Part shown: in pieces, positions 54,040-63,999 of the stretch | Layout: the number at the start of each line of letters is the position of its first letter | How positions within the stretch are numbered: the first letter of the stretch is position 1 | DNA from: Gemella haemolysans | GTDB lineage: Bacteria > Bacillota > Bacilli > Staphylococcales > Gemellaceae | DNA: 64,000 bases | Assembly (NCBI RefSeq): GCF_012273215.1 | Contig: NZ_CP050965.1 | Location: forward strand, 1,472,541-1,536,540 | Direction of reading: 5' to 3' | The notes under the pieces: generated by a model | The model's input: only the letters and a program-made list of their open reading frames with translations | Database searches by the model: none | Told to the model about the DNA's origin: nothing | Position numbers and translations under genes: made by a program

Positions 54040-55293
54040 TTATTTATATTCAACTAATAGATATTTTTTCTTACCGCGTCTAAGTACTGTAAATCCATCT
54101 TCTAATCTGTCTTTAGCTTCTACAACATATTCTAAGTCTGTAACTTTATCCCCATTCACATAAACAGCACCATTGTTTACATCTTCACGTGCTTGACGTT
54201 TTGATTGAACTAGATTGCTTTCAACTAGGAAATCTACAATATTGTATTCTTTTTTCTCTAATTCAGATTTTGGCATACCTTTAACAGCTTCTTTTAATTC
54301 ATCGTGAGTTAGTTCTTTAATGTTTCCTGAGAATAATGCTTTTGTAATGTTTAATGCACTCTCTAACGCTTTTTCACCGTGAACAATTTTCACCATTTCT
54401 TCTGCTAATGCTTTTTGAGCTAAACGTAGGTGTGGTTCTTTTTCAGAACTTTCTCTTAATGCTTCAATTTGGTCTTTTTCTAAGAATGTGAATTTTTTAA
54501 GAGCCGAAACTACTTCTGTATCCGCAGTGTTGAACCAGAATTGGTAAAATTCATAAGGTGTTGTTTGTTCTGGATCTAACCATACTGCTCCACCAGTAGA
54601 TTTACCAAATTTAGTTCCATCAGATTTTAACATTAATGGAATAGTAAATCCGTATGCTTCAACATCTCCACGAAGTTTTCTCATGATTTCTAGACCAGTA
54701 GTAATGTTACCCCATTGGTCTGAACCACCAATTTGTAATTTAACATTGTGGTGTTCATTTAAGTATGCATAGTCAATACCTTGTAGTATAGTATAGCTGA
54801 ATTCTGTAAATGATAATCCGTTATCTAGGCGACTTGAAATTGAGTCCTTCGCTAGTAAGTAATTGATATTTACTAATTTTCCGTAATCACGTAAAAATTC
54901 AATCATAGATAATTTTCCTAACCAGTCACGGTTATTTACAAATTCAATATTATCATCTCCACGGAAAATATTACGAAGTTGCCCTTCAAGACGACTAGCA
55001 TTATCTTCGATTACCTCTAGACTTTGTAATTGACGTTCTTCACTTCTTCCTGATGGATCACCAATAATCCCAGTTCCTCCACCTACTAAAATAACAGGTT
55101 TATGCCCGTGTTGTTGAAATCTTTTTAATGTTAAAAATGGTAGTAAGTGCCCAATGTGTAGTGAATTACCAGTTGGGTCTGTTCCACAGTAAATAGACAC
55201 ACTTTCTTTCTCTAATAATTCTTTAATTCCTTCTTCATCTGTTTGTTGATAAACTAAATCTCTATATTTTAAATCTTCTAATAATTTGCTCAT
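54040..55293 (-). CDS. tyrS: Tyrosyl-tRNA synthetase
   Basis: 417 residues, full length. The class I signatures are present as HIGH (SLHIGHLLPF) and KFGKS (SDGTKFGKSTGG), with the tyrosine pocket YTILQGIDYAYL and QIGGSDQWGNI, and a C-terminal S4 domain (KRQAREDVNNGAVYVNGDKV). GGAGG before the ATG. The 159-base upstream region is too short and lacks T-box blocks. Confidence 0.96.
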   Translation of the reverse strand: MSKLLEDLKYRDLVYQQTDEEGIKELLEKESVSIYCGTDPTGNSLHIGHLLPFLTLKRFQQHGHKPVILVGGGTGIIGDPSGRSEERQLQSLEVIEDNASRLEGQLRNIFRGDDNIEFVNNRDWLGKLSMIEFLRDYGKLVNINYLLAKDSISSRLDNGLSFTEFSYTILQGIDYAYLNEHHNVKLQIGGSDQWGNITTGLEIMRKLRGDVEAYGFTIPLMLKSDGTKFGKSTGGAVWLDPEQTTPYEFYQFWFNTADTEVVSALKKFTFLEKDQIEALRESSEKEPHLRLAQKALAEEMVKIVHGEKALESALNITKALFSGNIKELTHDELKEAVKGMPKSELEKKEYNIVDFLVESNLVQSKRQAREDVNNGAVYVNGDKVTDLEYVVEAKDRLEDGFTVLRRGKKKYLLVEYK

Positions 55294-55434
55294 TAAAATA
55301 CCTCCATATCAATTTTTATACACTTAATTCAATTATATCATATTTTTATTTTTTCTTTTATCTTTTTCTTTTATTTTAAATATAAAATCTATTATTCACT
55401 TGCATATGATTTAGTCTTTCATATAAAAATATGG

Positions 55435-55440
55435 TATAAT
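55435..55440 (+). promoter_or_regulatory. Extended -10 promoter of the class A PBP gene
   Basis: TGGTATAAT 34 bases before the ATG; the -35 is weak. Confidence 0.5.
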
Positions 55441-55473
55441 ATAGCTAATAGTATGCAATCTAAGGAGATTACA

Positions 55474-57804
55474 ATGAAATTTAAGAAGATATTAACTTCT
55501 ATGACTCAAACCCTTCTTCTTTCAATTGGACTGCTAATCAGTCTAAGCATGGGACTTGCTATTGGCTATATAGGTGGCCTTGTAAAAGATCAACCCGTAT
55601 TAACTCAAAAAGAAATGAAGGAACAAATAAATAACATTAGTAAGAACAGTGAAGTATACTTTGGTAGTGGAGAAAAATTAGGTACAATAAACTCCGAATT
55701 AATTAGAAAAACTGTTACTTACGAAGATTTAGGAGACAATGTCAAAAATGCAATAATTGCGAGTGAAGACTCTAACTTCTACTCTAATAGCGGAATTAAT
55801 ATTTTTGCTATACTAAGGGCAGCACATAGTGAAGCTACGGGAGCTAGAACATCTGGAGGAAGTACAATTACTCAGCAATTAGTAAAAAATCAGCTTCTTG
55901 ACAATTCTAGATCTTATGAAAGAAAAGCGAAAGAAATATTACTAGCACTACGTGTAGATAGTCACTTCTCAAAAAATGAAATTCTTGAGAATTATCTAAA
56001 TGTTGCTCCATTTGGAAAAAACAGTTTAGGTCAAAATATCAGTGGTATAGAAACTGCTGCACAAGGTGTTTTCGGTGTTCATTCTAAAGATTTAAATGTG
56101 GCACAAGCTGCATATTTAATCGGATTTGTTCAATCACCATATAAATACACACCTTTTGATGCGGCTGGTAATGTTCGACCTGATGAAGAACTTCAAGCTG
56201 GTCTAGATAGACAAAAATATGTACTTGATAGAATGGTTGCTAATGACTTTATCACAAAAGAGCAAATGGAAGAAGCTAAGCAATTCGATATTAAAGGTGC
56301 ATTCACTAAACAAAAATATTCTGAATACACCGACTATCCATACATTCGTGATGAGGTTACTAGTTCAGTTGCTGAAATTCTAGCTGAACAAACAGCAGCA
56401 AGAAATAATAGACAAGAAGACTTTAAGACAAATTCTGACTATAGAAATGAATTAATAGAAAAAAGTCGAATCAAATTTATTACTGGTGGATATAAAGTAA
56501 AAACAACACTCGATAAGAAACTTTACGATACACTCCAAGAAACGAAAAAACAATTTGCTTCTTACCCTACTTATTCTTATGGGGGAGTTGTTTATCCATT
56601 AGAAATTGGAGCCTCAGTAATAGAAAATAATAGTGGTAAGATTCTAGCGTTTATCGGTGGTATGGATTACAATAAACAACAACTTAACCATGCTACAAGG
56701 ACTCGTCGTTCTCCAGGTTCTACGATAAAACCATTATTAGTTTATGGACCTGCAATAGATAAAGGTTATATTACACCGAATTCAACGCTTCTAGATAAAC
56801 GTTTCAACTACAACGGTTGGCGTCCTGAGAACTATGATAATTCACAACACGGTTATCTTCCAGCAAGACAAGCATTAGGAGGATCTCTTAACTTAGCAAC
56901 AATAAGATTGTATTCTGCCTTCCAAAAAGAAGAACCTGTAAAGAATTACTTAGAGAAAATGGATATCGGTGGCCTTACAGACAGTGATAAAGAAAACCTA
57001 CCAACCGCTATTGGTGGTATGACGTATGGCTTTTCTGTAACAGAAAATACAAGCGCATTCTCTACTTTTGGTAATAAAGGGGAACATAAAAAAGCACACA
57101 TCATTGAAGAAATTGAAAATAATGATGGTGAACTTGTTTACAAAGCTGATTTTTCACCTGTCAAAATCTATGAAGAATCGACAAGTTACTTAATCGTTGA
57201 TATGCTTGGAGATGTTATTAATAAGAGCTATGGTACATCTAGAGATATGCCAAGCAAACTAAAATTTAGCTCGAAAAATCTATTTGTTAAAACAGGGACA
57301 TCTGAATACTATAAAGACCTTTGGGTTGTTGGTGGTACTACTAAGGTAACTGTTGGACTATGGAATGGTTATGACAATCCTGCAAGAGTGCCTAGTTATG
57401 ATTATGCGCAAAGAAGCTGGGTGGCTATTATGAATGCTATATATGCATTAGATAAGAATATTCTTTCACCTGATACGGCATTCACGCGACCTAGCTCAGT
57501 TACTGAGTCTAGCATTAATCCTTACAACAATGCTAAAGGTGGAACAAAAGATCTTATCCCTACTGGATTTAAAGAACTATCTAAAGAAAAAACATTGGCT
57601 AAATTAGGTTCTAATATAGATAAGGCCATTTCATTCGGAGATCCAGCAAAAGTAGTAGTTAAGAAACAAGAAGTTAAAAAAGAAGATAAAGAGAAGAAAG
57701 AAGACAAAGAGAAAAAAGAAACAAATAATAGTTCAGCCACTACAACTCCATCTTCTCCACCTCCTATCTTGAAACCAGTTGCACCTGGTGATAATTCAGA
57801 TTAA
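55474..57804 (+). CDS. Class A penicillin-binding protein (GT51 + transpeptidase)
   Basis: 776 residues from ATG 55474, where AAGGAG stands at six bases; an earlier in-frame ATG at 55453 would bury it. An N-terminal membrane anchor is followed by a GT51 glycosyltransferase domain (IIASEDSNFYSNSGI with the catalytic Glu, GGSTITQQLVKNQLL) and a transpeptidase domain with SPGSTIKP (nucleophile Ser in STIK), then VKTGTSEYYKD. The C-terminus is a Lys/Glu- and Ser/Thr/Pro-rich tail. It polymerises and crosslinks peptidoglycan on the cell surface. Confidence 0.95.
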   Translation: MKFKKILTSMTQTLLLSIGLLISLSMGLAIGYIGGLVKDQPVLTQKEMKEQINNISKNSEVYFGSGEKLGTINSELIRKTVTYEDLGDNVKNAIIASEDSNFYSNSGINIFAILRAAHSEATGARTSGGSTITQQLVKNQLLDNSRSYERKAKEILLALRVDSHFSKNEILENYLNVAPFGKNSLGQNISGIETAAQGVFGVHSKDLNVAQAAYLIGFVQSPYKYTPFDAAGNVRPDEELQAGLDRQKYVLDRMVANDFITKEQMEEAKQFDIKGAFTKQKYSEYTDYPYIRDEVTSSVAEILAEQTAARNNRQEDFKTNSDYRNELIEKSRIKFITGGYKVKTTLDKKLYDTLQETKKQFASYPTYSYGGVVYPLEIGASVIENNSGKILAFIGGMDYNKQQLNHATRTRRSPGSTIKPLLVYGPAIDKGYITPNSTLLDKRFNYNGWRPENYDNSQHGYLPARQALGGSLNLATIRLYSAFQKEEPVKNYLEKMDIGGLTDSDKENLPTAIGGMTYGFSVTENTSAFSTFGNKGEHKKAHIIEEIENNDGELVYKADFSPVKIYEESTSYLIVDMLGDVINKSYGTSRDMPSKLKFSSKNLFVKTGTSEYYKDLWVVGGTTKVTVGLWNGYDNPARVPSYDYAQRSWVAIMNAIYALDKNILSPDTAFTRPSSVTESSINPYNNAKGGTKDLIPTGFKELSKEKTLAKLGSNIDKAISFGDPAKVVVKKQEVKKEDKEKKEDKEKKETNNSSATTTPSSPPPILKPVAPGDNSD

Positions 57805-57807
57805 ACT

Positions 57808-57845
57808 AAAAAGTCAACATGAATGACATTTTCATGTTGACTTTT
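57808..57845. terminator. Bidirectional terminator
   Basis: AAAAGTCAACATGAA pairs with TTCATGTTGACTTTT. Confidence 0.85.
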
Positions 57846-57846
57846 A

Positions 57847-59139
57847 TTATTTCACTTTTGCTAGTACATCATAAAAAGATGGTAAATCATGTGCTTCAGC
57901 TATTTCTGACCAATTTCCTACATCGTCTAAACCTTTAGCATGAGTTAGCGTATAAATTGCCTTAGTTAATGTGTAAAATTCCTGTAATGGTTTTAATAAA
58001 TTTTTAAGATTGGATTTGCTAGCATCTCCCATTACTTTTTCATAAAGTGTTGTCGCTTTTTTACTATCATTACAATTTATTACATCATCTGATATGATTC
58101 CTGAGTGCGCTAAATACAATAGATAATTATAAACTGCCTTAAACGTTCTGTATGAATCTGTAATTCCTACTTCACTAGAAGTTTTTACTCCTTTTTTATA
58201 TGAAAAATTACTTATTTGTTGTTGAATTGGTGTTTTTATTTTTTCTACAATCAACCCTATAAATTCATCCGTCACCTGTTTTTGATTTTCTACTACATCA
58301 TCTGGTGTAATATTTTTATCAATTAACCTATTATAATAATCACTGAAAATTTTATCCAGTTCATAAGTATCATCTTCTGTTAAATACTCTTCAGGCGCAA
58401 CAAAGTTCTTTATTATCTCAGGAAACTCTATAGTTTTTCCTACATGAAATGTTCCTACTGTCATATTTAACGATTGTATAAAATCATTTTTTCTCACAAA
58501 ATTATATATGTGATGGGCATTTTTTGCATAATAATTAGAAGTAAAATCCTGAAGTTTATTAGTCTCTTCTAAATCTTTTTCTAAAAAATACTCTTCCAAT
58601 TTTTTATTAAATTTTTTATCATATTTTCTAAGTTGTTTTAACTGAGGTAAAGCTGTATTAAATGTGTAAACTCGTTGATATGTCTGTTTTAATAGTTCAA
58701 CAGTAATTGCTATATGACCTCCAAGAGAGTGTCCAGCAGCAACTTTATAACAAGAGTCAAAGCTTACAATCTTTCTTTTTAAAAACTTAGTAAATTTACA
58801 TGCAGAATCTATTTGACTAGTATTCTCACCTGAAACGATTCCTGTATAATTATAAAACCAATCGCTAATATCCTCACTCTCACTACCTCTATAAATGACA
58901 AGAAGCTCATTTATCCTTGGAATGTATATCGCCGTAGCTTGGAAACCATTTTTTGTAATCTTTGGAACTGATAGCCCACTATTATATACTTCAATATCCT
59001 CAAAAACTTCTCCAGTAACATCTTTTAAAATTCTTTTTATTTTATATTCTACTGTACTCTGTTTTTTATTTCCTTTAATTAAATACTCATACTCTGTTAA
59101 TTTAGCTACAAGTAGTGGATTATGGAAAAATCTTAACAT
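57847..59139 (-). CDS. Lipase/alpha-beta-hydrolase-like protein (class 3 lipase/DUF2974 type)
   Basis: 430 residues without a signal peptide. The nucleophile elbow AAGHSLGGHIA and the preceding ELLVIYRGSESEDISDWFYN match class 3 lipase/DUF2974 proteins; a catalytic His is expected in the NAHHIYNFVRKNDF region. The C-terminal 200 residues are helical and of unknown role. Cytoplasmic by sequence. AAGAGGTG before the ATG. Confidence 0.78.
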   Translation of the reverse strand: MLRFFHNPLLVAKLTEYEYLIKGNKKQSTVEYKIKRILKDVTGEVFEDIEVYNSGLSVPKITKNGFQATAIYIPRINELLVIYRGSESEDISDWFYNYTGIVSGENTSQIDSACKFTKFLKRKIVSFDSCYKVAAGHSLGGHIAITVELLKQTYQRVYTFNTALPQLKQLRKYDKKFNKKLEEYFLEKDLEETNKLQDFTSNYYAKNAHHIYNFVRKNDFIQSLNMTVGTFHVGKTIEFPEIIKNFVAPEEYLTEDDTYELDKIFSDYYNRLIDKNITPDDVVENQKQVTDEFIGLIVEKIKTPIQQQISNFSYKKGVKTSSEVGITDSYRTFKAVYNYLLYLAHSGIISDDVINCNDSKKATTLYEKVMGDASKSNLKNLLKPLQEFYTLTKAIYTLTHAKGLDDVGNWSEIAEAHDLPSFYDVLAKVK

Positions 59140-59245
59140 AGTAAAATCACCTCTTTTATATAAAAATAATTATAACACATTTTATAGAGAATATAAAAAT
59201 TCTATATCTTCCCAGTTAATGAGAAAATATAGAATTTTATTTTTA

Positions 59246-60346
59246 TTATACGTTAAATCTAAATAACATGATGTCGCCGTCTTTTACTTCGTACTCTTTA
59301 CCTTCAAGACGTACACGACCTGCTTCTTTAGCTTTTGGCATACTTCCATATTCAACTAAGTCATCATAACTTACAGTCTCAGCACGGATAAATCCACGTT
59401 CGAAGTCTGAGTGGATAATTCCAGCACATTCAGGAGCTAACATACCTTTTTTGAATGTCCATGCACGTACTTCTTGTACACCTGCTGTGAAGTATGTTGC
59501 TAATCCTAATAGGCTATAACTTGCTTTAATTAGTTTATCTAATCCACTTTCGTCAATTCCTAACTCTTCTAAGAACATTGCTTTTTCTTCATCTTCTAAT
59601 GAAGCCATTTCTTCTTCGATTTTTGCACAAACTACGATAACTTGGCTTCCTTCACTTGCAGCAAATTCACGAACACTTGCTACGTGTTTATTAGCATCAA
59701 CGTCAAGTAGATCATCTTCACTTACGTTAGCAACATAAAGCATAGGTTTCATTGTTAATAAATGTAATCCTTTTGCGATTTTTTGCTCTTCTTTATCGAA
59801 TTCTAAAAGTCTTGCTGGTTTTTCTTCTTTAAGAATATCACGCACTTTAGAAAGTACAGCAAATTCTGCAACAGCATCTTTATCTTTTTGTTTAGCTTGT
59901 TTTTCAACACGTCCGATACGTTTTTCAACACTTTCTAAGTCAGCTAAGATTAACTCTAGGTTAATAACTTCAATATCGTATAATGGATCTACTCCACCAG
60001 CAACGTGAGTAATGTTTTCATCTTCAAAACATCTAACAACTTGACAAATTGCATCTACTTCACGAATGTGACTTAAGAATTTATTCCCTAATCCTTCACC
60101 TTTAGATGCACCTTTTACGATACCAGCAATATCAGTAAACTCGAATGATGTTGGTACTGTTTTTTTTGGTTCTACTAATTCTGTTAATTTATTTAATCTG
60201 TGGTCTGGTACTTCTACAATCCCTACGTTTGGATCAATTGTTGCGAAAGGATAGTTCGCAGCTAATGCTCCTGCTTTTGTAATTGCGTTAAAAAGTGTAC
60301 TCTTTCCTACGTTTGGTAATCCTACTATTCCGGCTGTTAATGCCAT
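59246..60346 (-). CDS. ychF: Redox-regulated ATPase/GTPase YchF (Obg family)
   Basis: 366 residues from ATG 60346 (MALTAGIVGLPNVGKSTLFNAI), the usual YchF start; the GTG nearby is inside the ribosome site. G1 GLPNVGKST, the switch DIAGIVKGASKGEGLGNKFL, a coiled-coil region and C-terminal TGS domain (AWTFKKGMLAPECAGIIHSDFERGFIRAE). Conserved translation-associated protein. Upstream of DUF951-mscS-parB, as near the origin in related bacteria. Confidence 0.96.
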   Translation of the reverse strand: MALTAGIVGLPNVGKSTLFNAITKAGALAANYPFATIDPNVGIVEVPDHRLNKLTELVEPKKTVPTSFEFTDIAGIVKGASKGEGLGNKFLSHIREVDAICQVVRCFEDENITHVAGGVDPLYDIEVINLELILADLESVEKRIGRVEKQAKQKDKDAVAEFAVLSKVRDILKEEKPARLLEFDKEEQKIAKGLHLLTMKPMLYVANVSEDDLLDVDANKHVASVREFAASEGSQVIVVCAKIEEEMASLEDEEKAMFLEELGIDESGLDKLIKASYSLLGLATYFTAGVQEVRAWTFKKGMLAPECAGIIHSDFERGFIRAETVSYDDLVEYGSMPKAKEAGRVRLEGKEYEVKDGDIMLFRFNV

Positions 60347-60496
60347 AGTATCAATCACTCCTTTTCTTCATTAATTTCTTATATTACTTAGGCCTTGCCT
60401 ACTCAACTTAACCATTATATCATAAAACGCAAAACTTATCATTTAATATTATGCTATTTAAAAATATTTTTGGTAATAATCATTAATTTCATTCAT

Positions 60497-60539
60497 TAGT
60501 ATATAAAAAGATACTAACTATTATAAAAGTACGTACTTT
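60497..60539. promoter_or_regulatory. Two palindromic operator-like sites before the dioxygenase-like gene
   Basis: TAGTAT-ataaaaag-ATACTA (60497-60516) and the perfect 14-bp palindrome AAAGTACGTACTTT (60526-60539). They resemble the operators of MarR/DUF24 (HxlR, YodB/CatR-type) repressors that control quinone-responsive dioxygenase genes in Bacillus. Confidence 0.5.
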
Positions 60540-60621
60540 ACAAAAAAACATTTTAGTATGTAAAATATATTACAAGAGATAAAATCTATAAAAAAAAATA
60601 CTAATAGGATGGTAAAAACTT

Positions 60622-61470
60622 ATGAAAAAATATAATTCAAACATTAAACTTGGAACTGCTACGCTTAATGTTGTAAACTTTGACAGACAACTCAAATTTT
60701 ATACTGAAGTTATGGGAATGACTGTAATTTCTAAAAATGATATAGAGGCTACTTTAGGAACTTCAGATAATACTCCGCTTCTTCACTTGAAAAAAGTTGA
60801 TGGCCCTCTAGTTCATTCATATGGACTATATCACATAGCTTACCTAGTTCCAGATGAACAAAGTCTAGCGAATATCTTACGTCATTTTATTGATTCTAAC
60901 GTTCCTTTAGATGGTGGATCTGACCATGGTTATAGTAATGCTCTATACCTAAGTGATATAGAAGATAATGGAATTGAAGTTTATTACGATAAAGATGAAA
61001 GTATTTGGGATAGAAAAGAAGACGGTAAAATCATAGGAGTAACTGAACCTATAGATGCTACTCACCTACTTGATATTTCTGAAACTGTAGTACCTTATGT
61101 TTTACCAGTAGGAACTATCATTGGTCATGTTCACCTGAGTGTTCAAAACTCTACAGTTTCTTCTAATTTCTATCAAGATGTGCTGGGATTTAGTGATAAA
61201 TTTACTGTAGCTAGTGCAAGTTGGATTGCTTATGGTAATTATCATCATCACTTAGCTGTTAACCACTGGGGTGGCCCTAACTTAAGTCTTAGACAAAAAG
61301 GAACTCCTGGTTTAGATTATTTTGAAATAATATTTATTGATGACATTGCTTACAACAAAATTGTGGAAAATATAAAAAATAATAACACTAAAATCATTAG
61401 TGAATATGATAATAAAATCATTATCAATGATCCAAATGGAATCGAAGTACACTTAATAAAAGAAATATAA
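60622..61470 (+). CDS. VOC-superfamily protein, catechol-2,3-dioxygenase-like (CatE type)
   Basis: 282 residues made of two VOC modules (start KLGTATLNVVNFDRQLKFYTEVMGM; second module GHVHLSVQNSTVSSNFYQDVLGF). Candidate metal ligands are His in GHVHLS, His in the YGNYHHHLAVNHW region and Glu in GIEVHL. The CatE/YfiE group cleaves catechols or thiol-reactive quinones. Upstream palindromes suggest repressor control. Confidence 0.82.
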   Translation: MKKYNSNIKLGTATLNVVNFDRQLKFYTEVMGMTVISKNDIEATLGTSDNTPLLHLKKVDGPLVHSYGLYHIAYLVPDEQSLANILRHFIDSNVPLDGGSDHGYSNALYLSDIEDNGIEVYYDKDESIWDRKEDGKIIGVTEPIDATHLLDISETVVPYVLPVGTIIGHVHLSVQNSTVSSNFYQDVLGFSDKFTVASASWIAYGNYHHHLAVNHWGGPNLSLRQKGTPGLDYFEIIFIDDIAYNKIVENIKNNNTKIISEYDNKIIINDPNGIEVHLIKEI

Positions 61471-61486
61471 TATCAAAAAACTTGAG

Positions 61487-61527
61487 AGGGATGACTCAAT
61501 AAAATCAATTTCTTTGAGTCATTCCCT
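61487..61527 (+). terminator. Terminator after the VOC gene
   Basis: AGGGATGACTCAA paired with TTGAGTCATTCCCT. Similar GACTCAA hairpin to that at 41821-41873. Confidence 0.7.
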
Positions 61528-61598
61528 TTAGTTATTAGTCGCTTATTTCCATAGCTTTATGATATAATAAGAATATTATTTTATCAGAAGGAGGACCT

Positions 61599-62147
61599 AT
61601 GCAGGATTTTATAGCACAATTTGGTAGCTTTGCACCTATAGTTTTTTTAATACTAGCATCTATATTACCAATATTTTTATTTCCACCAGGGATATTTTCT
61701 GCGATTGGTGGTTATTTATTTGGTTTTACTCATGGTTTTATCCTTTCAATAATTTCTTCAATAATCTATACTAGCGCTATGTTTATCATCTCAAGATACT
61801 TCGCAAGTGATTACGTTGAAAAATACTTAGCTAAAAAACTATCAAAAAAACAATACGATACGATTTTTGGTATAAGTGAAAATAAACTTATGATATTTTT
61901 AATAATTTACAGATTAATCCCAGTTCTTCCAAATAGTGTTATTTGTTACTCATATGGTTTAACTAAGATATCGTTTAAAAAGTATTTTATAGGTAATATT
62001 ATAGGTTTAATTCCTGGAAAAATGATTTGGCTACACTTCGGAACTACTCTAAATAATATTGGAAGTATGGAATTTTTATATGGAATAATTATACTTTTAT
62101 CATTTATTTTTATCAGTTCAAAAATATCGAAAAAATTTAATAAGTAA
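61599..62147 (+). CDS. TVP38/TMEM64 membrane protein, second copy
   Basis: 182 residues with the same core as the 39671 gene (IGGYLFGFTHGFILSIISSIIYTSAMFIISRYFASDYVEKYL, RLIPVLPNSVICYSYGLTKIS). AAGGAGG before the ATG. Monocistronic, ends in a bidirectional terminator. Confidence 0.87.
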   Translation: MQDFIAQFGSFAPIVFLILASILPIFLFPPGIFSAIGGYLFGFTHGFILSIISSIIYTSAMFIISRYFASDYVEKYLAKKLSKKQYDTIFGISENKLMIFLIIYRLIPVLPNSVICYSYGLTKISFKKYFIGNIIGLIPGKMIWLHFGTTLNNIGSMEFLYGIIILLSFIFISSKISKKFNK

Positions 62148-62149
62148 CA

Positions 62150-62189
62150 AAAAGCTAGTAAATCTTAACTCAAGATTCACTAGCTTTTT
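62150..62189. terminator. Bidirectional terminator
   Basis: AAAAGCTAGT(G)AATCTT pairs with AAGATTCACTAGCTTTT. Confidence 0.85.
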
Positions 62190-62192
62190 ATA

Positions 62193-62378
62193 TTATGAAT
62201 GTTTTTCAACTATTTTTTTAATTTTTTTGTTAAACTCACGTCTCGGCATCATAATGTTATTATCACACTTCAGGCATTTTATCTTTATATCTGCCCCCAT
62301 ACGTGTAATTTGCCATCTATTTGTGCCACAAGGGTGTTGTTTTTTCATTTCAACTATGTCATTTAATTCATATTCCAT
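62193..62378 (-). CDS. DUF951 small Zn-ribbon-like protein
   Basis: 61 residues. MKKQHPCGTNRW and KIKCLKCDNNIMM carry the cysteines; this matches DUF951 (Bacillus YyzM), found between ychF and parB near the origin. AGGAGG before the ATG. Function unknown. Eleven bases after mscS. Confidence 0.85.
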   Translation of the reverse strand: MEYELNDIVEMKKQHPCGTNRWQITRMGADIKIKCLKCDNNIMMPRREFNKKIKKIVEKHS

Positions 62379-62389
62379 AAGCCAACCTC

Positions 62390-63253
62390 CTATTTTTCTT
62401 CATTTGAAGTGAGTAGTGATTCAAACTCTTTATAAAAATCACGTCTTAACATTGTTTCCACTTTATTTTTTTTACCAACTTTCGCCTTACCAACGACTTT
62501 TATTGTAATAACATTATCAGCTATATTTTCTATATTATCTATATGTAATTTATCATTTTTATATAATAATTCTCGGTATTCTTTACTAGAATTAGCTGAG
62601 TTTATTACTTTATTTACGCGCTCCTCACTTTTTTCAATAGTTTCATCGATTTTTATCGGCAACTCTACTAAGGCTAAATTATACATTAATGAATAGTTTA
62701 CAACCTGATTAATAGTTCCATTAGGAATGAAATATACTTCTCCATCTTTTGATCGTATTTTCGTAGAGCGTAAGCCAAGTGACATAACGTCCCCTCCAGC
62801 AATAAAAGCTGCCTGGTTGTATATTTTAACATTATCTCCTACATCAAATTGTCCTTCAAGAATGATAAAGAACCCCGAAATAATATCCTTAACTAAGCTC
62901 TGAGCACCAAAACCAATAGCAACAGAAGCAATCCCAGCACTAGCAACTATACTCGTCGTATTAACTCCTAAAATAGACAAAACTTGAAAAAAAGCAATAA
63001 AATAAATTGAATAACGAACTGCGCTTTTTACAAGCTTATGTAACGTCTCTGATCGTTTCTCATTAAACTTTATATTGAATTTCTTATTAGCATTATCTCT
63101 AGTCGTCATAACATAATCGATAATCTTATTAAATATTCGCACTAATATCGATGCTACAATGAAGATACCTATTATAATTAGAAATTTTTCTAAAATTGTA
63201 ATCAATAAATCTGTATTATTTATTGTACCTTTAATTTTTTCAATAAAATTCAT
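62390..63253 (-). CDS. Small-conductance mechanosensitive channel (MscS family)
   Basis: 287 residues: three N-terminal transmembrane helices, a pore helix with SAGIASVAIGFGAQSLVKDIISGFFI, and the cytoplasmic beta domain (GDNVKIYNQAAFIAGGDVMSLGLRSTKI). It opens on membrane tension at hypo-osmotic shock. Two bases after parB, so cotranscribed. Confidence 0.93.
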   Translation of the reverse strand: MNFIEKIKGTINNTDLLITILEKFLIIIGIFIVASILVRIFNKIIDYVMTTRDNANKKFNIKFNEKRSETLHKLVKSAVRYSIYFIAFFQVLSILGVNTTSIVASAGIASVAIGFGAQSLVKDIISGFFIILEGQFDVGDNVKIYNQAAFIAGGDVMSLGLRSTKIRSKDGEVYFIPNGTINQVVNYSLMYNLALVELPIKIDETIEKSEERVNKVINSANSSKEYRELLYKNDKLHIDNIENIADNVITIKVVGKAKVGKKNKVETMLRRDFYKEFESLLTSNEEK

Positions 63254-63255
63254 AA

Positions 63256-63999
63256 TTATTCATCCTTGAATAATGAAATAATACGTTCAAACTCATCATT
63301 ATCTTTGAACTCAATTTCAATCTTACCTTTTTTATTACGACCTTGTTTAATAGTTACAGAAGTTCCTAGGAGTTTTTTAAGATTGTTTTCTTGTTCTTCT
63401 ATAAAAATATCCTTAACTTTTGGTTTCTTAACTTCTTTTGGTTTTAATAACTTCGCTACATATTCTTCTAACTCACGAACTGACATTTTTCTATCAATTA
63501 CTAAAGCACAAACTTCTTCCATAGCTTTTTTTGTTTTTAATGAAAGTAAAGTTCTTGCGTGAGCTGCACTTATTAACCCTTGCTCAAGCTTATTTTTTAT
63601 TTCTGCAGGTAATTTTAATAGTCGTAAACTATTGGCGATATATGGTCTACTTTTTCCAAGTTTCTTAGCCAATTCTTCTTGAGTTAATGACATTTTATCC
63701 ATCAGATTTTTATAACTTTCTGATTCTTCTAATGCTGATAAATCCTCACGTTGTAAGTTTTCTAGGACCGCAAAGATCATCATTTCTTCATCAGTCATTT
63801 CTTTAATAATAGCTGGAATTTCTTTCTTACCTAGCAGTTCAAAAGCTCTATATCGACGTTCACCAGCTATGATGTAATAACCTTTTACTGCTTTTTTTAC
63901 AATAATAGGCTGTAATAATCCATTTTTTTCAATAGATTCTTTTAATTCATTTAACTTCTCTTCGTTGAAATAAGTACGAGGTTGATATGGATTTTTCTT
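63256..63999 (-). CDS. parB: Chromosome-partitioning protein ParB/Spo0J (5' end beyond window)
   Basis: The frame is open to the window edge. Visible: NPYQPRTYF, GERRYRAFELLG (the conserved GERRxRA CTP/DNA-clamp motif), ENLQREDLSALEE, and the helix-turn-helix LTQEELAKKLGKSRPYIANSLRLLKLP. Roughly the first 20-30 residues are missing. It loads at parS sites near oriC. Operon order parB-mscS-DUF951-ychF matches related Firmicutes, so Spo0J rather than Noc is favoured. Confidence 0.92.
   Translation of the reverse strand, partial: KKNPYQPRTYFNEEKLNELKESIEKNGLLQPIIVKKAVKGYYIIAGERRYRAFELLGKKEIPAIIKEMTDEEMMIFAVLENLQREDLSALEESESYKNLMDKMSLTQEELAKKLGKSRPYIANSLRLLKLPAEIKNKLEQGLISAAHARTLLSLKTKKAMEEVCALVIDRKMSVRELEEYVAKLLKPKEVKKPKVKDIFIEEQENNLKKLLGTSVTIKQGRNKKGKIEIEFKDNDEFERIISLFKDE

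Noticed and set aside
55294-55452. T-box leader for tyrS
   Set aside because: The space upstream of tyrS is too short and lacks the T-box sequence and antiterminator; tyrS has an ordinary leader.
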